Source: an uncultured Rothia sp.
GTDB taxonomy: Bacteria > Actinomycetota > Actinomycetes > Actinomycetales > Micrococcaceae
Length of the DNA: 33,272 bases
Assembly: GCF_937976295.1 (NCBI RefSeq)
Contig: NZ_CALJRY010000158.1
Coordinates: 1-33,272 of the forward strand
Reading direction: 5' to 3'
Shown: piece by piece, positions 6,156-14,809 of the stretch
How positions within the stretch are numbered: position 1 is the stretch's first letter
Layout: each line of letters opens with the position of its first letter
Program-made: the position numbers and the translations under genes
Notes under the pieces: generated by a model
The model's database searches: none
What the model saw: the letters and a program-made list of their open reading frames with translations, nothing else
Told to the model about the DNA's origin: nothing

Positions 6156-7901
6156 ATGGATACCGCATCTCACGCACCCGGCCAGAACCTGCTGGGCGGC
6201 GACGCTCAGACTCTGCGCCCGAATTCTGTGCGCCCGGTGAGTTTGGCGCACCTTCGCGAACATCTGCAGGGATTGGGTGCTCAGGTGAGTTCCCAGTCGG
6301 CTAGCGGCGTTCAGGGTTCTGAATCCGGTGAATCTGTTGAGGTCACCGGTATCAGCATGGACTCCCGAGGCGTGCGCCCGCAGGACCTGTACGTGGCTCT
6401 GCCCGGCGCGAAGGTGCACGGTGCGCAGTTTGCTGAGGCCGCGTTGAAGCTGGGCGCTTCCGCTATTTTGACGGATGCTGCCGGCGCGCAGCTGCTGGGT
6501 GAGGCGCCGGTGCCTGTCCTGGTGACTGAGAACCTTCGCGAGTACGTCGGTCCTCTGGCGGCGCTGATTTATGGTTCAGCGTCGGTCCCCGTAACTCACC
6601 GTTACGCGGTGACCGGTACGAACGGTAAGACCACCTCCACCTACATGCTGGAGTCGGTGTTCCGCACCGGCCTGGGCGTGAAGACCGGTCTGATTGGCAC
6701 TATTCAGATTCTGATTGATGGTGTGTCGGTTCCTTCGAAGATGACCACTCCGGAGTCTCCTCACGTGCATTCTTTGCTGACGATTATGGATCAGCACCAG
6801 GTGCGTTGCGCCGCGATGGAGGTGTCGTCGCACGCGATTGATTACCACCGTGTGGACGGCGTGAAGTACGCGGTTGCCGGCTTTACGAACCTGACTCAGG
6901 ATCACCTGGATTTGCACGGCACCATGGAGCACTATTTCGACTCGAAGGCTCAGCTGTTCACTCCCGAACATGCCGAGCTGGCTGTGATTACTGCTGATGA
7001 CGAGTGGGGCGAGAAGATGTTCTCCGCCGCTTGCGAGCAGATGGGTGCGCAGCAGGTTCACCGTCTGGTGACTGTTCGCGGTGCCGGTCTGGCTGAGGTG
7101 CCCGCAGAGTTTGGTGCCCGCGACTGGGCTGTGGTGAAGGTTCAGCGTGAGGGCCTGGGCCACCGCTTCCACGTGGCTAATGGTGCCGGTGAGAGCGTTG
7201 AATGCTACACCGGTCTGCCCGCTGACTTTAACGTTTCGAATGCTGCACTGGCGGCTCTCATGGCGTACCTGGACACTGACTCCGCTGAGCGTGAGCGCCT
7301 GCTGCCCGAGCTGGCATCCGGTGCAGCTCTGACACCGGTGGTGCCGGGCCGTATGCAGCTGATTTCTTTGGCGCCGCACGCGATTGTGGACTTCGCCCAC
7401 AACCCGGACGGTCTGACCCGTGCCCTGGAGGCAATGGACCGCCCCGGTGAGGGTAAGGTCATGATTGTTTTCGGTGCGACCGGTGAACGTGACCAGCTCA
7501 AGCGCCCGATTATGGGCGCGATTGCTGCGCAGAACGCGGATATTGTGGTCGTGACTGATGACGACCCGCACGGTGAGGCACCCGAGCCGATTCGTGCCGC
7601 CGTTGAGGAGGGTGCGCAGAAGGCTGAGAACCGCCGAGCCACCCAGATTCTGAACATCTCTCCGCGTGCCGCCGCTATTGAGGCGGCAATTGCCCTGGCG
7701 AGCGAGCACGATGCCATCCTGATTGCTGGCCGCGGCCATGAAACCGAACAGGATGTTGACGGCGTGGATATTGCCCTGGATGACCGCGTTGAAACCGCCC
7801 GTGCCCTGCGCGCGCACGGCTTCGAGATTCTGCCTGATTACCAGCGCATGCTCGATGAAAGTGACTCTAAGACCGCTGAAGGTATGGTGAAGAATGATTA
7901 A
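6156..7901 (+). CDS. murE: UDP-MurNAc-L-Ala-D-Glu ligase MurE, probably L-lysine-adding
   Basis: A 581-residue Mur ligase adding the third peptide residue in the cytoplasm. ATG 6156 is preferred because GGAGG/AAGGA purines (6140-6153) precede it; the frame is open further upstream to a TTG at 6078. The ATP loop T-G-T-N-G-K-T-T is at 153-160, followed by T-T-P-E-S and M-E-V-S-S-H-A-I-D blocks and the C-terminal G-R-G-H-E-T. The specificity motif reads D469-D470-P471-H472. Diaminopimelate enzymes have D-N-P-R here, whereas lysine enzymes have D-D/N-P without Arg, so lysine is the expected substrate. The first 45 or so residues are a poorly conserved extension. The stop overlaps the start of murF by 8 bases, so the two are translationally coupled. 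The 168-bp gap upstream contains TAGAAT at 6071-6076 but no clear -35. Confidence 0.95.
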   Translation: MDTASHAPGQNLLGGDAQTLRPNSVRPVSLAHLREHLQGLGAQVSSQSASGVQGSESGESVEVTGISMDSRGVRPQDLYVALPGAKVHGAQFAEAALKLGASAILTDAAGAQLLGEAPVPVLVTENLREYVGPLAALIYGSASVPVTHRYAVTGTNGKTTSTYMLESVFRTGLGVKTGLIGTIQILIDGVSVPSKMTTPESPHVHSLLTIMDQHQVRCAAMEVSSHAIDYHRVDGVKYAVAGFTNLTQDHLDLHGTMEHYFDSKAQLFTPEHAELAVITADDEWGEKMFSAACEQMGAQQVHRLVTVRGAGLAEVPAEFGARDWAVVKVQREGLGHRFHVANGAGESVECYTGLPADFNVSNAALAALMAYLDTDSAERERLLPELASGAALTPVVPGRMQLISLAPHAIVDFAHNPDGLTRALEAMDRPGEGKVMIVFGATGERDQLKRPIMGAIAAQNADIVVVTDDDPHGEAPEPIRAAVEEGAQKAENRRATQILNISPRAAAIEAAIALASEHDAILIAGRGHETEQDVDGVDIALDDRVETARALRAHGFEILPDYQRMLDESDSKTAEGMVKND

Positions 7902-9513
7902 GCTCAGCGCCGCCCAGATTATTGAGGCAACCGGCGGCACCGCTATCGGCCTGGAGGGCCGTGAGGAGCAGGTGTACGCTGACTTCGCCACCACCGACTC
8001 CCGTGAGGTGCAGACCGGCACCCTGTTCGTGGCGAAGCCCGGCGCGGTCACTGACGGCCACAAGTTCATCCCCATGGCGTTTGAGAAGGGCGCGACCCTG
8101 GCACTGGTCGAGCGTGAAGTACTCGACGAGCAGGGTGTGCCGTACCCGAGCATCCAGGTGCCCGATGTGGTGCTGGCGATGGGCGATTTGGCGCGCTACT
8201 CCATTGAGCAGATGCGTGCTCAGGGTGAGCTGACCGTTATCGGTATTACCGGTTCTGCCGGTAAGACCACCACCAAGGACCTTCTTGCCGCCATTTTCAC
8301 CCCGGAGGGCCCGACCGTTGCCCCGGTCGGCTCCTACAACAGTGAGGTGGGTGTGCCCCTGACCGTTTTCCGTGCGGATGAGTCCACCCGCTACCTGGTC
8401 ATCGAGATGGGCGCGGACCGTGTGGGCAACATCGAGTACCTGGCGAATATTGCGCACCCCGATCACGGTGCGATTCTGAAGGTTGGTACCGCGCACGCTG
8501 GCGAGTTCGGCGGTGTGGACAATATTGAGCGCACCAAGGGTGAGCTGGCTGAGGGCGTTCAGCCGACCGGTTCCCTGGCGCTGAACGCTGATGATGAGCG
8601 CGTGCTGCGCATGGCGTCGCGTTCGGTTGCCCCCGTTACCTACTTTGGCGTGGGCGAGAAGACTGACGCTAACGGTCAGCCCTACGAACGCTATGTGGCG
8701 GCGCTGAACCTGCGCACCACCGACGCCGGCTGCCCCGAGTTCACTCTGCGTCTGCCCGACGGTAGCGAGTACGAGATTTCCTCGCAGCTGATTGGTGAGC
8801 ACCACGTGCACAACCTGCTGGCTGCGGCGACAATCGCCTACAACAGCGGTATTTCGGGTGAGAAGATTGCTCGCGCGCTCAACAAGGCGGCGGCAGCTTC
8901 GAAGTGGCGTATGGCTCGCACCGACCGTGCCGACGGCGTGACCGTCATTAACGACGCGTACAACGCGAACCCCGAGTCGATGGCGGCTGCACTGCGCACT
9001 CTGGCGCAGCTGGGCCGTACCGTTGACCCGGCGACCGGTCAGCCGCATCGCACCTGGGCTGTTCTGGGCGCCATGCTGGAGCTCGGTGACGCCTCCGTGG
9101 AGGAGCACGACCGCATCGGCCGCCTCGTGGTGCGCATGAACATTTCCAAGCTGATTGCTGTGGGTGACGAGACGAAGCCCATCTACAATGCGGCTCACCT
9201 GGAAGGCTCCTGGGGTAATGAGGCGACCTGGGTGAAGACCCCGGAAGAGGCAGAGCAGATTCTGCGCGCCGAGGTTCGCCCCGGCGACATTGTGCTCTTC
9301 AAGTCCTCGAATGGCGCGAAGCTCGGCATTCTGGGTGACCAGGTTGCTTTCGCTGAGTACACCTTCGGTGCTGAGGAAGAGCAGGCACCGACCTGGCTTT
9401 CTGCCGGTGATTTTGTTGAAACCACCGATTTGAGCGACCACCTTGCCGCTCACCTGGACGGCGCCGCTAACGGCGACCGTACCTCAACCGAACAGACCAC
9501 GAACGAAGGGTAG
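7894..9513 (+). CDS. murF: UDP-MurNAc-tripeptide:D-Ala-D-Ala ligase MurF
   Basis: A 539-residue ligase that adds the D-Ala-D-Ala dipeptide, completing the UDP-MurNAc-pentapeptide. The N-terminal UDP-binding domain includes D-S-R-E-V-Q-T-G-T-L-F-V. The ATP loop T-G-S-A-G-K-T-T is at 119-126, followed by N-S-E-V-G-V-P-L-T, E-M-G-A-D-R, the N-D-A-Y-N-A-N-P-E-S block at 353-362, and G-x-M-L-E-L-G. It is longer than the common 450-470 residues, mostly through insertions and a Thr/Asp-rich C-terminal tail of about 40 residues. ATG 7894 lies inside the last codons of murE (ATGATTAA overlap), and mraY begins 6 bases after the stop. Confidence 0.97.
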   Translation: MIKLSAAQIIEATGGTAIGLEGREEQVYADFATTDSREVQTGTLFVAKPGAVTDGHKFIPMAFEKGATLALVEREVLDEQGVPYPSIQVPDVVLAMGDLARYSIEQMRAQGELTVIGITGSAGKTTTKDLLAAIFTPEGPTVAPVGSYNSEVGVPLTVFRADESTRYLVIEMGADRVGNIEYLANIAHPDHGAILKVGTAHAGEFGGVDNIERTKGELAEGVQPTGSLALNADDERVLRMASRSVAPVTYFGVGEKTDANGQPYERYVAALNLRTTDAGCPEFTLRLPDGSEYEISSQLIGEHHVHNLLAAATIAYNSGISGEKIARALNKAAAASKWRMARTDRADGVTVINDAYNANPESMAAALRTLAQLGRTVDPATGQPHRTWAVLGAMLELGDASVEEHDRIGRLVVRMNISKLIAVGDETKPIYNAAHLEGSWGNEATWVKTPEEAEQILRAEVRPGDIVLFKSSNGAKLGILGDQVAFAEYTFGAEEEQAPTWLSAGDFVETTDLSDHLAAHLDGAANGDRTSTEQTTNEG

Positions 9514-9519
9514 CGCTTT

Positions 9520-10725
9520 ATGATTACCGTGCTGATTGCTGGAATCTTCGGATTCCTCATCTCCCTCACCGCGCTGCCGGTGTTCATCAAGAAGATGAAG
9601 TCCCTCAAGCTTGGCCAGCTCATCCGTGAGGAAGGCCCGGCAGCCCACCAGCATAAGGCGGGAACCCCCACCATGGCGGGTCTGATTTTCATCCCCGCGG
9701 CGATTCTCGCCTACTTCTTGACCCTGGCGGTGAGCGCACTGCTCTTCGGTACCGCGCCGGTACCGACCGCTACCGCGTGGCTGACCATCGCCTTCACCCT
9801 GGGTATGCTCGGTGTGGGCGCGGCGGACGACATCATGAAGTTCCGCAATAAGGGCAACGAGGGTCTGACCGAGAAGCAGAAGACCATCGGTCTTCTAAGC
9901 GTGACCCTGCCCTTCGCGTACTTGGCGTTCCAGTTCCCGAACGAGTCGGGTGCTCGCCCGGCGTCGACCGCCATCTCTTTCGTGCGTGACCTGCCCATCG
10001 ACCTGTTCGCGGCGGGTGCGGTCTTCGGCAGCATCCTGATGGTTGCGTGGATTACCCTCATCTCCCTGTCCGGCACGAACGCTGTGAACTTCACCGATGG
10101 TCTGGACGGCCTGGCTGGCGGCATCATGATGACCATCTTCTCCGGCTACCTGACCATCAGCATCTGGCAGTACGTGCACGCCTGCTCCGCTGGCGCCGGC
10201 ACCGCCTGCTACGATGTGCGCGACCCCGGTTCGCTGGCGCTGATTGCCGCATCCCTGGTGGGTTCGCTGGCTGGCTTCCTCTGGTGGAACGTGTCGAAGG
10301 CACAGATTTTCATGGGCGACTCCGGCTCCCTGGCGCTCGGTGGCGCAATGGTTGCTTTCGCGCTGTTCACCCGCACCGAGCTGCTTCTGCTGGTCATCGC
10401 TCTGATCCCCGTGCTGGAAGTGTTCTCTGTGATCGTGCAGAAGTTCGTGTTCAAGACCAGCCGTAAGCGTTCGGTCGCGGCGGGGGAGAAGCCCCTGCAC
10501 GCGCACCGTTACTTCCGTATGACCCCCTTCCACCACCACATGGAGAAGGTCGGCGTCAACGGCAAGTACTCAATTGATAAGCGAGGCATTGCCCCCGGTA
10601 CTGTCAGCAGCGGCGAAGTGAACTCCGTATTCCGCCTCTGGGTTGTTAACGCCCTCTGCGTGCTCGTTGCCCTGGCGCTGTTCTTCGGTGACTGGTTCTC
10701 GCAGACTTCTGGAGTGATTCACTAA
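9520..10725 (+). CDS. mraY: Phospho-MurNAc-pentapeptide translocase MraY
   Basis: A 401-residue integral membrane enzyme that transfers phospho-MurNAc-pentapeptide from UDP to undecaprenyl phosphate, making lipid I on the inner face of the membrane. About ten hydrophobic segments are visible. Family motifs: H-Q-x-K-A-G-T-P-T-M-G-like block near residue 50 (here T-P-T-M-A-G), D103-D104 in A-A-D-D-I-M-K, D193 in N-F-T-D-G-L-D-G-L, M-G-D-S-G-S ending the loop near 267, and the H-H-H cluster at 338-340. GAAGGG (9505-9510) precedes ATG 9520. The stop codon TAA shares its last base with the murD start (TAATG). Confidence 0.97.
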   Translation: MITVLIAGIFGFLISLTALPVFIKKMKSLKLGQLIREEGPAAHQHKAGTPTMAGLIFIPAAILAYFLTLAVSALLFGTAPVPTATAWLTIAFTLGMLGVGAADDIMKFRNKGNEGLTEKQKTIGLLSVTLPFAYLAFQFPNESGARPASTAISFVRDLPIDLFAAGAVFGSILMVAWITLISLSGTNAVNFTDGLDGLAGGIMMTIFSGYLTISIWQYVHACSAGAGTACYDVRDPGSLALIAASLVGSLAGFLWWNVSKAQIFMGDSGSLALGGAMVAFALFTRTELLLLVIALIPVLEVFSVIVQKFVFKTSRKRSVAAGEKPLHAHRYFRMTPFHHHMEKVGVNGKYSIDKRGIAPGTVSSGEVNSVFRLWVVNALCVLVALALFFGDWFSQTSGVIH

Positions 10726-12311
10726 TGTCAACTAATGAACAGCCGGATGCCGCTCGCATTGAGGCGAACGCCGCCGCTATTGCGGTGAACCCGGTGTATG
10801 AGAACGAGCGCCTCGCGGAGCTGACTCACTGGGGTGCCCCCTGGGCTAACCTGCGCGTGGTCGTGGTGGGCATGGGTACCAGCGGCGACGCCGTGACCGA
10901 TGTGCTCGCCCAGCTGGGTGCGCATATCGTCGTCATCGACGGGGCTGATACCCCGGAGAAGCGTGAACGCATCGAGATTTACAAGAACGCGTATGGCCCG
11001 GTTGAGGGTCTGTTCGGTCCCGAGCACATGCGTGCGCTGCCCCTGGTGGACGGTCAGGAACCCGAGCTTGTGGTGACCTCCCCGGGTGTGCGTCCGGACC
11101 ACCCGGTCATGCTGGATGCCTATGAGCGTCGCATCCAGATTTGGGGCGATGTGGAGCTGGCGTGGCGCCTGAATGAGCGCAGCGACCACCCGACCCCCAA
11201 ATGGCTGTGCCTGACCGGTACGAACGGTAAGACCACCACCGTGGGCATGGTCGATTCCATCCTGAAGGCTGCCGGTAAGAAGTCTATTCAGGTGGGTAAC
11301 GTGGGTATGCCCATCGTGTACGCCATTGCCGACGATGAGCCCTATGAGTTCTTCGCGGTGGAGCTGTCCAGCTTCCAGCTGCACTGGACCTACTCGATGT
11401 CCCCGTACGCTTCGGTGGTTCTGAATATCGCTGAGGATCACGTGGACTGGCACGGCTCCTTCGACGGCTACAAGGCTGATAAGGCGCGCGTGTACGAGCA
11501 CACTCAGGTTGCCTGCATCTTCAACACCGACCACGTAGACACCCTGCGTATGGTCGAGAACGCGGACGTTATTGAGGGCGCTCACGCGATTGGTTTCAGC
11601 TCCACTGAGATGCCCGCCGTGTCGATGCTCGGCCTGGCTGAGGACATCATGGTGGACCGTGCCTTCTTGAAGAACCGTTATAACGAGGCGTACGAGCTGG
11701 CGGTTCTGGAGGATTTGGCTCCTGCGCCCGGTAAGATGCCCGCGAAGCACACCGTGGAGAACGCTTTGGCGGCTGCGGCGCTGTGCCGTGCGGCTGATAT
11801 TGACCCGAAGGCTGTGGGCGCTGGCCTGCGTTCCTTCAAGACCGGTGCGCACCGCAACCAGCTGGTGGGTTACGCGAACGACATCATGTGGGTGAACGAT
11901 TCGAAGGCTACGAATCCTCACGCCGCGAATGCATCGATGAGCGGCTACCCGTCGCTGGTGTGGATTGCCGGTGGCCTGTCGAAGGGTGTTGAGTACGATG
12001 AGCTGATTGCTGCTCATGCTCAGCGTCTGAAGGCTGTGCTGATTATCGGTACTGATACTGCGGCGTTGAAGTCGGCGTTGGCGACTCATGCCCCGCAGGT
12101 TCCGACCTACAATATGACCGCCGCTGTGGCTGATTCTTCGGACGGCATTGCCGTGATGAACGCGGCCGTTGCGAAGGCTGCTGAGCTGGCGCATCCGGGG
12201 GATACCGTGCTGATGGCTCCCGCGTCTGCTTCGATGGACCAGTTCAAGAATTATGCGGTGCGCGGTGATGCGTTTGCGAACGCTGTTGCCGCCCAGCTGG
12301 CAGACTCTTAG
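10725..12311 (+). CDS. murD: UDP-MurNAc-L-alanine:D-glutamate ligase MurD
   Basis: A 528-residue ligase that adds D-Glu to UDP-MurNAc-L-Ala. An N-terminal nucleotide-binding fold holds V-V-V-G-M-G-T-S-G-D-A. The ATP loop T-G-T-N-G-K-T-T is at 164-171, then E-L-S-S-F-Q-L, E-D-H-V-D-W-H-G, N-D-S-K-A-T-N-P at 391-398 and A-G-G-x-x-K-G. The C-terminal M-A-P-A-S-A-S-M-D-Q-F block is typical. It is longer than the 430-470 usual, with about 35 extra N-terminal residues before the core. It starts at ATG 10725 in a 1-base overlap with mraY. After it comes a GC-rich hairpin (12385-12413), so part of the transcripts may end before ftsW. Confidence 0.97.
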   Translation: MSTNEQPDAARIEANAAAIAVNPVYENERLAELTHWGAPWANLRVVVVGMGTSGDAVTDVLAQLGAHIVVIDGADTPEKRERIEIYKNAYGPVEGLFGPEHMRALPLVDGQEPELVVTSPGVRPDHPVMLDAYERRIQIWGDVELAWRLNERSDHPTPKWLCLTGTNGKTTTVGMVDSILKAAGKKSIQVGNVGMPIVYAIADDEPYEFFAVELSSFQLHWTYSMSPYASVVLNIAEDHVDWHGSFDGYKADKARVYEHTQVACIFNTDHVDTLRMVENADVIEGAHAIGFSSTEMPAVSMLGLAEDIMVDRAFLKNRYNEAYELAVLEDLAPAPGKMPAKHTVENALAAAALCRAADIDPKAVGAGLRSFKTGAHRNQLVGYANDIMWVNDSKATNPHAANASMSGYPSLVWIAGGLSKGVEYDELIAAHAQRLKAVLIIGTDTAALKSALATHAPQVPTYNMTAAVADSSDGIAVMNAAVAKAAELAHPGDTVLMAPASASMDQFKNYAVRGDAFANAVAAQLADS

Positions 12312-12384
12312 GACGTTGCCTGCAGGGGGCGGCTCGGGTGACCAGGACTTGGGTGACCGGGGTGCTTTCTGCGGGTTCTTCTCG

Positions 12385-12424
12385 GGGGTGGGATGGTAAC
12401 GGTGTCCCACCCCTGAACCTTTTT
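12385..12424 (+). terminator. Possible terminator or attenuator between murD and ftsW
   Basis: A perfect 9-bp stem GGGGTGGGA (12385-12393) and TCCCACCCC (12405-12413) with an 11-base loop. A run of five T (12420-12424) follows six bases later, so release may be only partial. It lies upstream of the chosen ftsW start. Confidence 0.5.
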
Positions 12425-12475
12425 CGTGTATTCGCCACGACGGATCCGTGGCAGTTGAGGCCTATAGGAGGGCAT

Positions 12476-14599
12476 GTGAGTACCAGCGCATCTTCGGAGC
12501 GTTCGGCTTCTTTGGCGCGTTCGACCGCGAGTGGTCGTTGGGCGTCTTTGCGAGCCGGTTGGGAGGATTTCTCTGCGCCGTTCCGTGCTCGTGCCGATAG
12601 GCTGTACCGTCGTGGTCTGAAGGCTGACCTGTGGGATGTGCCGGTTATGTTGCTGGTCACCACCCTGGGTCTGGCTATTTTTGGCTGCATTATGGTGCTG
12701 TCGGCGTCGAGCGTGACCATGATTTCTCAGGGCCAGTCGCCGTTCTCGCAGGTTTCGTCTCAGGTCATGTTCTTGGTTCTGGGCGTGATTGCGATGGCGG
12801 GTATTACGCATATCCCGGTGGGGGTTTATCACAAGAAGTTTGTGGTGAACGCGATGCTGATTGCCGCGCTGGTCATGCAGCTTGCTGTGGTGGTCGTTGG
12901 CGTTGAGGTGAACGGTAACCGTAACTGGCTGAAATTCCCCGGCGGCGTGCAGATCCAGCCGTCGGAGTTTTCGAAGCTGGCGATTATTATGTGGCTGGCG
13001 TGGGTGTACAGCCGTCACGGCGATATTTCTCGCAGTATTTGGCGTACGCTGTTCCCCTCGATTTATGGTGTGGGTGCCTTGGTGCTGCTGATTATGCTCG
13101 GTGGTGACATGGGTACCGCCATGGTGTACGGCTTCATCTTTGTGGGCATGATGTGGCTGGCGGGTGCTTCTCGCAGTTCGCTGCTGAAGATTGGCGGCGC
13201 GCTTGCGGTGTTGGCGCTGGTGGGTGTTTTCAGTAGCGCGAACCGTGTGGCTCGTATTTTCGGTGTTTGGGGTTCGTGCACGAACGCTAACTGTGACCAG
13301 GCGAATTCTGGTGAGGTGGCGCTGGCTACCGGTGGTTTCTTGGGTGTTGGTCTGGGCCAGTCGCGTCAGAAGTACAACTACCTGGCTGAGGCGCATAACG
13401 ACTATATTTTCGCCATTATTGGTGAGGAGCTGGGTCTGCTGGGTACGCTGGCGGTTCTGCTGCTGTATGTGGGTCTGGTGTATTGCGCGGTTCGTATTAT
13501 GCTGCGCACTGCTGATCCGCTGGTGCGTTTGGCTACGGGCGGCATCATGATTTGGTTGACTTCTCAGGCGATTATCAATATGGGCATGGTGTCCCGTATT
13601 TTGCCGGTGATTGGTGTGCCTCTGCCGTTTGTGTCCTATGGTGGTTCGTCGCTGTTGTCCTCGTTGTTTGCGGCGGGTTTGTTGTTGGCGTTTGCGCGGC
13701 AGACTCCGTTGCGTGGCGCGACGGCACCGTCGAATATTGAGACGCAGAGCGTGCGTGAGGTTCGTCGTGCGAATGCTGATTGGAAGCGTCGTACGCCCTT
13801 GCAGGATATGCTGAATCAGGAGGAGGCTGCTCGTGCGGCTGCCGGTGGCCACCTGTTGAAGGAACATAATCCTTTGAAGATTGTTTTCGGCCCGGAGAGC
13901 ACGTTGCGCCGCTGGTTGGGTTTTGCGCCGGATCAGCAGCGTGAGTTGGCTCGTATGGCTCGTGAGCAGCAGAAAGAGCAGGAGCGTCAGGCACGGGAGC
14001 AGCAGAAGGAACAGGAACGTCTGGCTCGCGAGGAGGCTGCCCGTGTGAAGGCGGAGCAGAAGGCCGAATCTCAGAAGCAGAAGGCTGAGGCTCAGAAGCG
14101 GAAGGCCGCACAGAAGCCCGCACCGCAGAAGGCAGCTCCGCAGAGGGCCTCCGCTCAGCCTCGTACCGGTCAGCAGGCTCGTGTTGCTCAGAAACAGGCC
14201 GTTGCGAAGCCTGCACAGAAGCCCGCTGGTCAGAAGCCTGCCGCACCGAAGCAGGCTGTACAGCAGCGCCCCGCTCAGTCTCGTGGCGCTCAGCCCCGTA
14301 CTGCTCAGCAACCTGCCGCGCAGAAGCGAGTGCAGCAACCTCGCGGTGCTCAGCCCCGTACTGCTCAGCCTCGTAGCGCGCAGCACCGTCCGTCGGGTTC
14401 GCTACCTGCGGGTCTGCAGCCGCTGCATCCTGAAGATCGTCAGCGTCGTGCCCAGCGACAGGGTAATCCTCGACAGGGCGCTCAGCGTCAGGCGGCGCCG
14501 CGACAGGGCGCTTCGAAGAACGGCGCTCAGCAGGCGCAGCGTCCGGCTCAGGGCGCGGCTCGGAACTCCGCTCAGCGCGGCACCCGCAAGCAGGGCTAA
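12476..14599 (+). CDS. ftsW: Septal SEDS peptidoglycan polymerase FtsW with a long basic C-terminal tail
   Basis: A 707-residue protein. GTG 12476 is chosen because AGGAGG (12466-12471) lies just upstream; the open frame runs back to GTG 12338 but that part spans the hairpin at 12385. Residues about 55-410 form the polytopic SEDS core, which polymerises lipid II with FtsI. Visible motifs: D-M-G-T-A-M-V (D211), E-A-H-N-D-Y-I-F-A with the conserved Asp309, G-E-E-L-G-L-L-G, and P-F-V-S-Y-G-G-S-S from 384. Residues about 410-707 are a cytoplasmic tail rich in Gln, Ala, Arg, Lys and Pro with repeated blocks and no visible domain. E. coli FtsW is 414 residues; actinobacterial FtsW proteins often have a tail, but nearly 300 residues is long. 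Confidence 0.95.
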   Translation: MSTSASSERSASLARSTASGRWASLRAGWEDFSAPFRARADRLYRRGLKADLWDVPVMLLVTTLGLAIFGCIMVLSASSVTMISQGQSPFSQVSSQVMFLVLGVIAMAGITHIPVGVYHKKFVVNAMLIAALVMQLAVVVVGVEVNGNRNWLKFPGGVQIQPSEFSKLAIIMWLAWVYSRHGDISRSIWRTLFPSIYGVGALVLLIMLGGDMGTAMVYGFIFVGMMWLAGASRSSLLKIGGALAVLALVGVFSSANRVARIFGVWGSCTNANCDQANSGEVALATGGFLGVGLGQSRQKYNYLAEAHNDYIFAIIGEELGLLGTLAVLLLYVGLVYCAVRIMLRTADPLVRLATGGIMIWLTSQAIINMGMVSRILPVIGVPLPFVSYGGSSLLSSLFAAGLLLAFARQTPLRGATAPSNIETQSVREVRRANADWKRRTPLQDMLNQEEAARAAAGGHLLKEHNPLKIVFGPESTLRRWLGFAPDQQRELARMAREQQKEQERQAREQQKEQERLAREEAARVKAEQKAESQKQKAEAQKRKAAQKPAPQKAAPQRASAQPRTGQQARVAQKQAVAKPAQKPAGQKPAAPKQAVQQRPAQSRGAQPRTAQQPAAQKRVQQPRGAQPRTAQPRSAQHRPSGSLPAGLQPLHPEDRQRRAQRQGNPRQGAQRQAAPRQGASKNGAQQAQRPAQGAARNSAQRGTRKQG
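13958..14023 (+). repeat. 33-bp tandem duplication in the ftsW tail
   Basis: Two in-frame copies (13958-13990, 13991-14023) encode A-R-E-Q-Q-K-E-Q-E-R-Q and A-R-E-Q-Q-K-E-Q-E-R-L, and a partial third (A-R-E-E-A) follows. This forms a charged helical stretch just after the membrane core. Confidence 0.85.
14281..14369 (+). repeat. Direct repeat of 60-bp period in the ftsW tail
   Basis: Bases 14281-14309 and 14341-14369 are the same at about 27 of 29 positions, sharing GCTCAGCCCCGTACTGCTCA. They encode R-G-A-Q-P-R-T-A-Q twice, 20 residues apart. Confidence 0.85.
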
Positions 14600-14639
14600 A
14601 CTCTGCGGATTGCTCTTCGTGAAGCCTGGGTTTCGGGGG

Positions 14640-14668
14640 TTGACATTCGCGGGGGCGGGTTGTAGTTC
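14640..14668 (+). promoter_or_regulatory. Possible promoter between ftsW and murG
   Basis: TTGACA at 14640-14645 is a consensus -35. TAGTTC at 14663-14668 lies 17 bases downstream but is a poor -10. A transcript would run straight into the hairpin at 14711-14746. Confidence 0.35.
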
Positions 14669-14710
14669 TTGCCTCTGCCCGTGATGAATATGTGCTGAAT
14701 ATGAGATAAC

Positions 14711-14754
14711 GCCCTCGCCGTTGAGTCCTAGCTCAAAGGCGGGGGCGCTCTTTT
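14711..14754 (+). terminator. Rho-independent terminator after ftsW
   Basis: The stem is 15 positions long (14711-14725 with 14732-14746), with one mismatch and one G-T pair. The loop is TCCTAG, and TTTT follows at 14751-14754. It ends the mraZ-ftsW segment, at least in part. Confidence 0.72.
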
Positions 14755-14777
14755 GAACAGGTGCGATAGCGTAAAAT
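14753..14777 (+). promoter_or_regulatory. Possible murG promoter
   Basis: TTGAAC at 14753-14758 and TAAAAT at 14772-14777 lie just after the terminator and 33-57 bases before the murG start. The 13-base spacer is short, so the -35 assignment is doubtful. TAAAAT alone is a good -10. Confidence 0.4.
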
Positions 14778-14809
14778 GATGCTGTACCGATGTGTTGGGA
14801 GAAAGATCT

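Noticed and set aside
4557..6419. A 620-codon minus-strand frame opposite ftsI and the murE start
   Set aside because: It crosses two well-supported genes and an intergenic gap and has no family features; a shadow frame.
12338..12475. Upstream start for ftsW at GTG 12338
   Set aside because: It would translate through a terminator-like hairpin, lacks a ribosome site, and AGGAGG precedes GTG 12476.
12308..14386. A 692-codon minus-strand frame opposite ftsW
   Set aside because: It is antisense of the ftsW core and its repetitive tail, Leu/Arg/Thr/Gln-rich, with no recognisable domain or start signal.
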